Source: Nitrospira sp. (GTDB taxonomy: Bacteria > Nitrospirota > Nitrospiria > Nitrospirales > Nitrospiraceae). From it: a DNA stretch of 6,188 nt. The stretch is taken from positions 1-6,188 of the forward strand of contig VGXD01000133.1 in assembly GCA_016873525.1 (NCBI GenBank), written 5' to 3'. Under the pieces are notes generated by a model that did no database searches, was not told the DNA's origin, and worked only from the letters and a program-made list of their open reading frames with translations. This document shows positions 1 to 5,615 of this stretch, piece by piece. Numbering within the stretch: position 1 is the stretch's first letter; every line of letters starts with the position of its first letter. Made by a program: the position numbers and the translations under genes.

Positions 1-230
1 ATTTGATAGGCCACGGGGCAGATCCCGCAGATGCGCGCGACGAGGTCCGGCACTTCGTCATAGCGCCGCCCTTGCAAAAAGGCCTCGAAGAAGCGCGGCG
101 GCTCGAAGATTTTCAACTCGACATCGCGCACCTCCCCGTTCTGGACGGTCAGGCGCAGCGCGCCTTCGCCTTCCACCCGCGCGACGAGATCGACGGCGAT
201 CGTTCTGGTCTTAGGCGTCTTCCCAGGCAT
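1..230 (-). CDS. hydA: Group 3b [NiFe]-hydrogenase large (alpha) subunit, N-terminal part
   Basis: This is the catalytic subunit that would hold the NiFe(CN)2CO centre and interconvert H2 with protons and electrons in the cytosol. Only the first 76 residues are present; the gene runs off the left edge. Residues 15-30 read LVARVEGEGALRLTVQ, the usual N-terminal strand of the family. Residues 67-76 hold RICGICPVAY, the L1 motif RxCGxC whose two cysteines (C69, C72) help bind the NiFe site; the second cysteine pair would lie beyond the window. The start is ATG at 228-230, with AAGGA eight bases upstream inside the end of hydD. The 20-base overlap with hydD suggests coupled translation. Alternative names are hyhL and shyA. 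Assignment to group 3b rests mainly on the three linked partner genes. Confidence 0.93.
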   Translation of the reverse strand, partial: MPGKTPKTRTIAVDLVARVEGEGALRLTVQNGEVRDVELKIFEPPRFFEAFLQGRRYDEVPDLVARICGICPVAYQ

Positions 231-1047
231 GACTTTCGTCCTTGAAGGGTTTGGCATGGCCGTTGATCCCGCGGAAGCGGCGGAGCACCTCCACGGGAAT
301 GAGCTGCAAGTCATGGTGAAACCGCGAGGCCAGCGAGGCCGTATTCGGGGGCAGCCCGGGCCCGGCCGACGGACCTTCAGCCGGACCGAAGCAGCCGTAA
401 CAGTCTCGCCCCATGCCGGGACAGATCGCGCCGCAGCCGGTCCGCGTCACCGGGCCAAGACAGGGCAGGCCCCGCGCAACCATCACGCAGACATGCCCCT
501 GTCGTTTGCACTCCAGACAGACGCTCTGCGTGGGCAGGCGCGGCTGCACGCCGGCCAAGAGGTCGATGAGCAGCCGGAGCAGTTGCCCCTTGTCGATCGG
601 GCAGCCCCACAGCTCATAGTCCACACGCACATGTTCCGAGATCGGCGTGGAGGCGCCCAGGCTGTCGATGTATTGCGGACTCGGATAGACTGCCCGCTTG
701 AAGGCCTCCACGTCCGCCCAGTTCCGCAGCGCCTGGATACCGCCGGCCGTGGCACAGGCCCCGATGGTGATCAGGGTCCTGGCCTGCTCGCGCACGTTCA
801 GGATGCGTCGGGCATCTTCGGAAGTCGTGATCGATCCCTCCACCAAGACGATGTCGTAAGGACCGGCCTTCATCGCGCTGGAGGCTTCGGGGAAATAGAC
901 GATGTCCAAGGCCTGGCCCAGAGCGACCAGTTCATCTTCCAGGTTCAGCACGCTGAGTTGGCAGCCGTCGCAGGAGGCAAACTTGAACACGCCGAGCCGG
1001 GGTCGCGTCACGGCCTTGGTTGTCTTCGCCGGCTGTTGCTGTCGCAT
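211..1047 (-). CDS. hydD: Group 3b [NiFe]-hydrogenase small (delta) subunit
   Basis: This subunit carries three Fe-S clusters that wire the NiFe site to the diaphorase half of the enzyme. The protein is 278 residues. Proximal-cluster cysteines are visible as C26 and C29 in SCDGCQLS, C98 in IGACATAGG and C149 in WGCPIDKGQ. A second group of eight lies at C177, C180, C187, C196, C205, C209, C216 and C219, enough for two more 4Fe-4S clusters. There is no Tat signal (no RRxFxK) at the N-terminus and no C-terminal anchor, as expected for a soluble cytosolic group 3 enzyme and unlike the exported group 1 enzymes. ATG at 1045-1047 is preceded by GAGGG, with 11 bases between it and the hydG stop. The long C-terminal tail after C219 (about 59 residues) lacks cysteines. 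Also called hyhS or shyD. Confidence 0.94.
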   Translation of the reverse strand: MRQQQPAKTTKAVTRPRLGVFKFASCDGCQLSVLNLEDELVALGQALDIVYFPEASSAMKAGPYDIVLVEGSITTSEDARRILNVREQARTLITIGACATAGGIQALRNWADVEAFKRAVYPSPQYIDSLGASTPISEHVRVDYELWGCPIDKGQLLRLLIDLLAGVQPRLPTQSVCLECKRQGHVCVMVARGLPCLGPVTRTGCGAICPGMGRDCYGCFGPAEGPSAGPGLPPNTASLASRFHHDLQLIPVEVLRRFRGINGHAKPFKDESHAWEDA

Positions 1048-1058
1048 CGGCCCTCGAT

Positions 1059-1916
1059 TCAGACGCCGGCACGTCCCAGAAGCGCCGCCACCCGGTCATA
1101 GCGCATGACCGGTCCGTCCTTGCACAAAAAGTACGGCCCCATCTGGCAATGGCCGCAGAGTCCGATCCCACATTCCATGTGTCTCTCGATGGAGACGTGG
1201 AGGGCCGTCGCCGGAAGGCCCCGTTGCACGAGCACGGCTGCCCCGATCCTCATCATGATTTCCGGCCCGCACATCAGCGCCACGGTTCGCGCAGGATCGA
1301 TGGCGACTTGTTCGAAGAGTTCGGTGACGACCCCGACATGGTCGTGCCAGGCCTTATCCGGCCGATCGCTCGTCAGCAACACCTCCGTGTCGGGATGGCG
1401 GCGCCAGGCCTCGAACCGCTCCCGAAACAATAAATCCTGGGGAGATTTGACCCCGTGAAGAATTTTGACCGCCCCGTAGGATTGTCGCCTCCGGAAGATA
1501 TACTCGATCGCCCCGACGACCGGCGCACAGCCCAGGCCGCCGGTCACCAACACGACATCTTGGCCCCGCGCCTCCTCCAACGGCCACCCTCGCCCGAAGG
1601 GACCGCGAACCCCCAGCCGATCGCCGACCCCCAGCCGTTGGATCGCCTTGGTGACTCGGCCCACAGCCCGGATCGTATGGTCCAGTTTCTGCGGCTCGTC
1701 GGGGTCGGACACGATGGAGATCGCCACCTCGCCCACGCCGAAGGCATAGAGCATGTTGAACTGCCCGGCCTGGAAACGGAAGGACTTGCGGACGGCCGGA
1801 TCGACGAGCTGCAATCGAAGGGTATCGATGTCGTCGCTTTCCCGCACCTTCTCCACAATCGTGGCGGCATGCAGGCCGTAGGGATTGGGACTCGGCAAGA
1901 CAGGCTCAGGCTTCAT
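1059..1916 (-). CDS. hydG: Group 3b hydrogenase FAD/NAD(P)-binding (gamma) subunit
   Basis: This is the diaphorase subunit that exchanges electrons with NAD(P)H. It belongs to the ferredoxin-NADP reductase-like family that includes AsrB and the dihydroorotate dehydrogenase electron-transfer subunit. From ATG 1914-1916 it is 285 residues, about the usual length. The FAD domain spans roughly residues 15-115, with QAGQFNMLYAFGVGEVAISI at 49-68. The nucleotide domain follows, with VTGGLGCAPV at 124-133 and CGPEIMM at 216-222. A C-terminal 2Fe-2S motif uses C249, C254, C257 and C265. Two ATGs compete. The one at 1920-1922 overlaps the hydB stop as ATGA but sits only one base after AAGAAGG. The one at 1914-1916 is seven bases after it, so I chose that. 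Cofactor preference for NADP over NAD is family knowledge, not read from residues here. Also called hyhG. Confidence 0.93.
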   Translation of the reverse strand: MKPEPVLPSPNPYGLHAATIVEKVRESDDIDTLRLQLVDPAVRKSFRFQAGQFNMLYAFGVGEVAISIVSDPDEPQKLDHTIRAVGRVTKAIQRLGVGDRLGVRGPFGRGWPLEEARGQDVVLVTGGLGCAPVVGAIEYIFRRRQSYGAVKILHGVKSPQDLLFRERFEAWRRHPDTEVLLTSDRPDKAWHDHVGVVTELFEQVAIDPARTVALMCGPEIMMRIGAAVLVQRGLPATALHVSIERHMECGIGLCGHCQMGPYFLCKDGPVMRYDRVAALLGRAGV

Positions 1917-1918
1917 CG

Positions 1919-3037
1919 TCATGCCTTCTTGAGCAAGGCCGGCAGTTCCTCGGTCAGATCGATCCCGACCGGGCACCAGGTGATGCACCGCCCGCACCCG
2001 ACACAGCCGGAGGTTCCGAACTGGTCGATCCATGAAGCCAGTTTATGCGTCAGCCACATCCGGTACCGATCCTTAACCGCCGGCCTGATGTTCTTCCCAT
2101 GGATATAGCCATGTTCCTGCGTGAAACAGGAATCCCAGACCCGCGCCTGCTCGGCGCGCTGTCCGTTCAGATCCGGCACGTCTTCGACGGCGTGGCAGAA
2201 ACAGGTGGGACAGACCATGGTGCAATTGCCGCAGGCCAGGCACCGGGCAGCCACCTGATCCCAGCGCGGATGCTCGTGCGCGTCATACAACGCCTGCGGA
2301 AGCTGCGCGGTCTCCACACGTCTCGTCTGGCTGTTGGCGCAGGCCTCCGCTTGGGCTTCGGCCTCGGCCAGGAATTGTTCCGGCGCCGGAGCCAGCGGCA
2401 GTCGCGGCATCAGCTCGCGGCCGGCCTGGCTGCCGGCTTCGATCAGAAACGCGTCGTCCAATTCGGTCAGAGCCAGGTCGAACCCAGCCTGGGCCTTCGG
2501 ACCGGTGTTCAGGGAAGCGCAAAAACACGTCGGCAGCGCCCGCGCGCAGTTGACGGCCACGAGAAACAGGTCGGCGCGGCGAGTGCGGTAATAGGGGTCG
2601 GGATAGGCATCCCGGAGAAACACCCGATCCTGCACGGCCAGCCCCGCCAGGTCGCAGGCCCTGACGCCGAGCAACGCCGTCTTCTCCCCCTTCGGCAGAG
2701 TCGGGGTTGCCTGGAAGCTCTTCGACGATCGTTCGATGACCAGGAGCGGCTCCCGAGGCGCAAAGGCAAACCGTTTCACGGATTCCGGCCCGTTGACGAC
2801 CTCAAAGAACCGTCCTGAGTCGGTGGGCTCCAGCCGGTACCGTCCGGGTTCCTGCGCGTCACGCCAGCCGATGGGCAAATCGCTCACCAACCTGACATCA
2901 TCCCACTTGACCGCCCCGTCGCAGAGCCGCTGCCCCATCACTCGATAGCCGCCGGCCATCAAGGCATCGATGAAACGTTGGAACGACGACTTGGCGAGGA
3001 GACCGGGGCTTGCAGAGGGACTCGTGATGGGCGTCAT
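1919..3037 (-). CDS. hydB: Group 3b hydrogenase Fe-S electron-transfer (beta) subunit
   Basis: This is the 4Fe-4S subunit that links the small subunit to the flavoprotein. It is related to the A subunit of anaerobic sulfite reductase, which is why these enzymes are called sulfhydrogenases. From ATG 3035-3037 it has 372 residues. The first 250 residues form the AsrA-like domain, with GVRACDL at 125-131 and a cysteine pair C171/C173 in PTCFCAS. Two ferredoxin motifs follow near the C-terminus: C266, C269, C272 and C276 (CLACGNCTMVCP), then C345, C348, C351 and C355 (CVGCGRCITWCP). The frame also opens at GTG 3050-3052, five codons earlier. I prefer ATG because GTGAG lies four bases before it, while nothing precedes the GTG; neither site is strong. 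It is the first gene of the operon, behind a divergent promoter region. Also called hyhB or shyB. Confidence 0.92.
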   Translation of the reverse strand: MTPITSPSASPGLLAKSSFQRFIDALMAGGYRVMGQRLCDGAVKWDDVRLVSDLPIGWRDAQEPGRYRLEPTDSGRFFEVVNGPESVKRFAFAPREPLLVIERSSKSFQATPTLPKGEKTALLGVRACDLAGLAVQDRVFLRDAYPDPYYRTRRADLFLVAVNCARALPTCFCASLNTGPKAQAGFDLALTELDDAFLIEAGSQAGRELMPRLPLAPAPEQFLAEAEAQAEACANSQTRRVETAQLPQALYDAHEHPRWDQVAARCLACGNCTMVCPTCFCHAVEDVPDLNGQRAEQARVWDSCFTQEHGYIHGKNIRPAVKDRYRMWLTHKLASWIDQFGTSGCVGCGRCITWCPVGIDLTEELPALLKKA

Positions 3038-3078
3038 GACACTCACATCCACAATGGACTGCTGCGGAACACGGCGAC

Positions 3079-3107
3079 ATTATCCTCCTCTTCCCTTCGC
3101 GGAGCAA
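3079..3107 (-). promoter_or_regulatory. Candidate sigma70 promoter for hydBGDA
   Basis: On the minus strand TTGCTC (3107-3102) is separated by 17 bases from GATAAT (3084-3079), which matches the -10 consensus at five of six bases; the -35 matches at only three. The predicted RNA start near 3072 leaves a leader of about 20-35 bases before hydB. This is read from sequence only. Confidence 0.45.
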
Positions 3108-3126
3108 CCGCCTCAAGCGACCCTCC

Positions 3127-3149
3127 GGATCGTCGATCCCCTCGTCGAG
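3127..3149. promoter_or_regulatory. Twin palindromes in the divergent control region
   Basis: GGATCG-T-CGATCC (3127-3139) is a perfect inverted repeat with a one-base centre. It is followed after one base by CTCG-T-CGAG (3141-3149), also perfect. Both share the core TCGTCGA, with centres 12 bases apart. They lie upstream of the hyd -35 box, with centres about 61 and 73 bases before the predicted start, where an activator could contact RNA polymerase. The matching regulator is unknown, and in GC-rich DNA such short palindromes can arise by chance. Confidence 0.3.
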
Positions 3150-3224
3150 ACACCCGACCGCTGCCGCTCCCTCTGCCATAGCTCCAGTCCCAGTGAGCAG
3201 GCCGCTCGTCTCCCGAAAAAACGA

Positions 3225-3253
3225 TTGCATCGTCCCTGCCCGATTGCTACACT
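3225..3253 (+). promoter_or_regulatory. Candidate sigma70 promoter for the lipoprotein gene
   Basis: TTGCAT (3225-3230) and TACACT (3248-3253) are 17 bases apart. The -35 matches consensus at three positions and the -10 at four. RNA would start near 3260, directly before the AAAGGA ribosome site at 3261-3266 and the ATG at 3275. The spacing is coherent although each box is weak. Confidence 0.35.
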
Positions 3254-3274
3254 CCGCCGCAAAGGACAAGCCCC

Positions 3275-3574
3275 ATGCGCGTTCCGACATGGTCTCCTCG
3301 CTCCCTGGCACTCCTCCTGCTCATCACCGGGCTTGCCTCCTGCGTCGCGCGCGATCCGATGGCGCCCCGCGTGCCCGACCACCGCATGAAGGAAGCCGCC
3401 TCGTTGCAGGCTCCCTTCGGCGACGCGAGAAGGGCGCCGCCCGATCCGCTCCAGGATCGAGCGTGGGACGGAAGCCGGGCCGGCTGCTCAACCGATCGCT
3501 TCGGAAGCAATAGGAAAGGCGCAGCCGTTCCGACGATCATTGGCCATCCGCGAGGTGGATACGGGCTCCTGTAA
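3275..3574 (+). CDS. Small predicted lipoprotein, function unknown
   Basis: The 99-residue product begins with a textbook lipoprotein signal peptide: a positive N-region (R2, R9), a hydrophobic core at residues 11-20, and a lipobox L20-A21-S22-C23. After cleavage C23 would be lipidated. Residue +2 is alanine, not aspartate, so outer-membrane sorting is expected if standard rules apply. ATG at 3275-3277 follows AAAGGA by eight bases and a candidate promoter just upstream. The mature part (about 76 residues) is rich in Arg, Pro and Ala and has no motif I recognise. Its last 35 bases overlap the NuoB-like gene in another frame, and the last 40 or so residues look less protein-like than the first 50. 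The true C-terminus may therefore have been altered. Confidence 0.5.
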   Translation: MRVPTWSPRSLALLLLITGLASCVARDPMAPRVPDHRMKEAASLQAPFGDARRAPPDPLQDRAWDGSRAGCSTDRFGSNRKGAAVPTIIGHPRGGYGLL

Positions 3575-3926
3575 TGCCTGCGAGATGGAGATGAATGCCT
3601 TGATGAACCCGGTGTATGATGCGGAGCGCTTCGGCCTCCACGTGGCAGCCTCTCCGCGCCATGCCGATGCGCTGGTGGTCACCGGACCGGTCACGGTCAA
3701 CATGGAGCGAGCCCTAAAAGATGTCTACAAAGCCACCCCCAACCCGAAGGTGGTCATCGCCCTGGGGGACTGCGCGATCAACTGTGGGGTCTTCAAAGGG
3801 AGCTATGCCGTGACCGGCCCGGTCGAGCGACACATTCCCGTGGATGTCCGTATTCCCGGTTGTCCGCCACGACCGGCTGAAATTTTGAAGGCCCTCGCAG
3901 AACTGCGGGAAGATCGACACCAATGA
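3540..3926 (+). CDS. Orphan NuoB/HyfI-like Fe-S subunit, 5' end uncertain
   Basis: The product belongs to the family of the 20-kDa Fe-S subunit of complex I and membrane hydrogenases (NuoB, HyfI, HycG, EchC). That subunit binds one 4Fe-4S cluster and passes electrons to or from a large subunit. Likely ligands are C11 and C14 in GSCNAC, C78 in GDC and C108 in GCPP; the C-x-x-C spacing is the hydrogenase type, not the adjacent pair of complex I. At 128 residues from TTG 3540-3542 it is shorter than usual, and no ribosome site precedes that TTG. The frame is open back to 3390 and encodes plausible family sequence (FRRSLAIREVD) across the TTG, but it contains no ATG, GTG or TTG upstream. The gene may be truncated, use an unusual start, or be a decaying remnant. 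No NuoD, HyfG or membrane partner is in view. Confidence 0.72.
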   Translation: MAIREVDTGSCNACEMEMNALMNPVYDAERFGLHVAASPRHADALVVTGPVTVNMERALKDVYKATPNPKVVIALGDCAINCGVFKGSYAVTGPVERHIPVDVRIPGCPPRPAEILKALAELREDRHQ

Positions 3927-3937
3927 CCGGTCATTGG
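3920..3937. repeat. Perfect 18-base palindrome across the NuoB-like stop codon
   Basis: CCAATGACCGGTCATTGG equals its own reverse complement and includes the TGA at 3924-3926. As RNA it could fold as a seven-base-pair stem with a CCGG loop on either strand. A looser repeat (CAAAC...GTTTG, 3945-3962) follows. Neither has a U tract, so this is not a convincing intrinsic terminator. It sits between the convergent NuoB-like and tRNA-Lys genes. Confidence 0.55.
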
Positions 3938-3967
3938 AAGGGCCCAAACTTGTAAGTGTTTGATATT

Positions 3968-4043
3968 TGGTGAGCCGGCTGGGACTCGAACCCAGGGCCC
4001 TCGCCTTAAAAGGGCGATGCTCTACCGACTGAGCTACCGGCTC
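3968..4043 (-). tRNA. tRNA-Lys, anticodon UUU
   Basis: On the minus strand the gene folds as a standard cloverleaf. The acceptor is GAGCCGG/CCGGCTC, the D arm GCTC/GAGC, and the anticodon stem TCGCC/GGCGA with loop CTTTTAA. The T arm is CTGGG-TTCGAGT-CCCAG and the discriminator base is A. The anticodon TTT reads AAA and AAG lysine codons. The 3' CCA is encoded in the DNA (3970-3968). It lies 67 bases downstream of purA on the same strand and has its own candidate promoter, so it need not depend on purA readthrough. Confidence 0.97.
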
Positions 4044-4054
4044 ACCCGTTGCCG

Positions 4055-4084
4055 ATGCTGGCATTCGCCGAGGGGGATTGTCAA
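4055..4084 (-). promoter_or_regulatory. Candidate promoter for tRNA-Lys
   Basis: A perfect TTGACA -35 box (4084-4079) is followed after 18 bases by CAGCAT (4060-4055), with TGC directly in front as an extended -10 element. The start would fall near 4048, about five bases before the tRNA, within a GC-rich stretch typical of stringently controlled stable-RNA promoters. The -10 box itself matches at only three of six bases. Confidence 0.5.
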
Positions 4085-4110
4085 CGCTTTTTGGAGCGGT
4101 CGGATCGGCC

Positions 4111-5439
4111 TTAGCGGCGGGGACGGCCGGCGGCCGACGCCCGACGGGCCGGCCCCAGCGGATTGCGGAGCATGATGGTCTCGCTCCGCTTGGTGCCGGT
4201 GGAAATCATATCGATCCGGCAAGCGGCCAGCTCCTCGATCCGACTCAAGTACCGTTTGGCCTGCAGCGGCAGGGCCTTGTAGGACGTGACGCCGGTGGTG
4301 GCGCCGGTCCAGCCCGGCATGGCTTCGTAGACCGGTTCGCACTCGGACAACACCTGGATATCGGCCGGCATCTCCTTGTAGAGCTTCCCGCCGTGGCGAT
4401 ACCCGGTGCAGAGCTTCAACTCCTTGCACCCGTCCAACACATCCAGCTTCGTCACGACCAAGGACGACAACCCGTTCACCCGCGTCGCATAGCGCACGAG
4501 CACCCCATCGAACCACCCGCACCGTCTCGGCCGCCCCGTGGTGGAGCCGAATTCCTTGCCCCGTTCCTGCAAACCGCCGCCGACCAGGTCCGTCAATTCA
4601 GTCGGGAAGGGTCCGCTGCCGACCCGTGTCGTATAGGCCTTGGCCACGCCCATGACCCGATCGATCTGGGTGGGCCCGACCCCGGTGCCCGTGCAAGCCC
4701 CGCCGGCGCAGGAACTGGATGACGTGACGTAGGGATAGGTTCCGAAATCCACGTCCAGATGCGTGCCCTGCGCCCCTTCGAACAAGACGCGTTTGCCGTT
4801 GTCGATGGCCTTGTTCAGCAACACCGAGGTGTCGGTGATATGGCCCTTCAGCCGGTCGGCATAGCCCATGTATTGCTGAAACACCTTCTCCGCCTGAAAG
4901 CCCTGGGTCCGGCAGAGCTGCTTCAGAAAATTGTTGGTCTCGACAAGATTCTCCTCCAGCTTGCGCCGGAAGACGGGCGGATTGAGCAGATCCCCGGCCC
5001 GGATGCCGATGCGGGCCATCTTGTCCACATAGGACGGCCCGATGCCCCGGCCGGTCGTCCCGATCCGACGGGACCCCTTGGATTGCTCGGCGGCCTTTTC
5101 GATGGCCTTGTGATAGGGCATGATGAGGTGCGCACAGTGGCTGATGAGGAAGTTCCGTCCGATCTTCACGCCCATCGCTTGGAGGCGGTCCATTTCGGCG
5201 ATCAGGGCCTCCGGGTCCACCACGACGCCGTTGCCGATCACGCAGAGCTTGCTCCGATAGAGAATCCCCGATGGAATGAGGTGAAACACGAAGGTGCCGC
5301 GATCGTTGACGACGGTATGCCCCGCGTTGGAGCCGCCCTGATACCGGGCCACCACATCGGCGTCACGAGCCAGGATATCGACGATCTTGCCCTTCCCCTC
5401 ATCGCCCCACTGTGTGCCGACAATTACGAGATTCGCCAT
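4111..5439 (-). CDS. purA: Adenylosuccinate synthetase
   Basis: This cytosolic enzyme joins IMP and aspartate using GTP to give adenylosuccinate, the first committed step from IMP to AMP. The 442-residue product shows the family signatures in order. The GTP loop is GDEGKGK (12-18) with catalytic D13, and GGSNAGHT (35-42) carries catalytic H41. The IMP-binding segment GTTGRGIGPSY lies at 127-137, STTGRPRRCGWFD at 299-311, the base-recognition segment TKLDVLDG at 330-337 and STGTKRSETI at 413-422. The E. coli enzyme has 432 residues. Here a short basic tail (GPARRASAAGRPRR) follows the usual RNPL end and looks dispensable. ATG at 5437-5439 gives the normal family N-terminus MANLVIVGTQWGDEG, but no strong ribosome site precedes it. 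A promoter and a terminator-like hairpin lie in the leader. The minus-strand neighbour downstream is tRNA-Lys. Confidence 0.98.
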   Translation of the reverse strand: MANLVIVGTQWGDEGKGKIVDILARDADVVARYQGGSNAGHTVVNDRGTFVFHLIPSGILYRSKLCVIGNGVVVDPEALIAEMDRLQAMGVKIGRNFLISHCAHLIMPYHKAIEKAAEQSKGSRRIGTTGRGIGPSYVDKMARIGIRAGDLLNPPVFRRKLEENLVETNNFLKQLCRTQGFQAEKVFQQYMGYADRLKGHITDTSVLLNKAIDNGKRVLFEGAQGTHLDVDFGTYPYVTSSSSCAGGACTGTGVGPTQIDRVMGVAKAYTTRVGSGPFPTELTDLVGGGLQERGKEFGSTTGRPRRCGWFDGVLVRYATRVNGLSSLVVTKLDVLDGCKELKLCTGYRHGGKLYKEMPADIQVLSECEPVYEAMPGWTGATTGVTSYKALPLQAKRYLSRIEELAACRIDMISTGTKRSETIMLRNPLGPARRASAAGRPRR

Positions 5440-5475
5440 AGCCGTTCATCGCGCTCGGAGTTGAAAATTCCGTTC

Positions 5476-5508
5476 AAAAAAAGAGCCCTGACCACTCGGG
5501 ATCAGAGC
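5476..5508 (-). terminator. Intrinsic terminator / attenuator in the purA leader
   Basis: On the minus strand GCTCTGATC (5508-5500) pairs with GGTCAGGGC (5493-5485) as nine base pairs including two G-U, around a six-base loop CCGAGT. Two bases later comes a run of seven T (5482-5476). It points toward purA, whose ATG lies 37 bases further on. No minus-strand gene lies upstream in the window that it could be ending, so premature termination of purA RNA is the natural reading. A leader-stabilising hairpin is the main alternative. Confidence 0.65.
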
Positions 5509-5519
5509 CGACGCGCTTC

Positions 5520-5548
5520 ATACTAAGGTGCCCCCTCCCCTTTGTCAA
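5520..5548 (-). promoter_or_regulatory. Candidate sigma70 promoter for purA
   Basis: A perfect TTGACA (5548-5543) is separated by 17 bases from TAGTAT (5525-5520), a four-of-six -10 match. RNA would start near 5513, only about five bases before the terminator-like stem and about 74 bases before purA. Of the five promoters proposed in this window it is the closest to consensus. Confidence 0.6.
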
Positions 5549-5590
5549 GCCACGCGCGCCGCCCGCCCGCACCGCCGACGCGCCCAACGC

Positions 5591-5615
5591 CCCCTATTCT
5601 GACAACCCCTATTCT
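5591..5615 (+). repeat. Ten-base direct repeat ahead of the tRNA-Ala promoter
   Basis: CCCCTATTCT occurs at 5591-5600 and again at 5606-5615, a 15-base period. The second copy ends on the first T of the tRNA-Ala -35 box, so the pair could be a regulator site or a local duplication of promoter sequence. Confidence 0.5.

Noticed and set aside
229..1101. Long open frame on the plus strand opposite hydD (290 codons), with similar ones at 1455-2108, 2045-2818 and 4759-5526.
   Set aside because: These are antisense shadows of well-conserved genes in GC-rich DNA; their translations are Arg/Pro/Gly-rich with no domain, and none has a ribosome site I trust.
3078..3090. Strong ribosome-site-like GAGGAGG followed by ATG on the minus strand, just upstream of hydB.
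   Set aside because: The ATG is out of frame with hydB and a TAA (3082-3080) blocks the hydB frame there. The GAGGAGG sits in the spacer of the candidate hyd promoter.
3193..3513. Plus-strand open frame of 106 codons overlapping the lipoprotein gene.
   Set aside because: Arg- and Pro-rich with no motif; the lipoprotein frame has the promoter, the ribosome site and the signal peptide.
3275..3926. A lipoprotein-NuoB fusion broken by a frameshift or made by programmed +1 slippage.
   Set aside because: A secreted lipid-anchored signal on a cytosolic complex-I-type Fe-S subunit makes no sense, and I see no slippery site in the overlap.
3920..3962. Bidirectional intrinsic terminator between the NuoB-like gene and tRNA-Lys.
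   Set aside because: The palindromes lack a following T tract on either strand, so I list only the repeat.
5474..5521. A 15-codon reading frame on the minus strand (MKRVGSDPEWSGLFF) covering the whole terminator hairpin, with a GGAGGGGG stretch in front, resembling a leader peptide.
   Set aside because: Its ATG lies inside the predicted -10 box, so it would not be on the RNA, and it has no run of regulatory codons. It becomes a candidate only if the real promoter lies further upstream.
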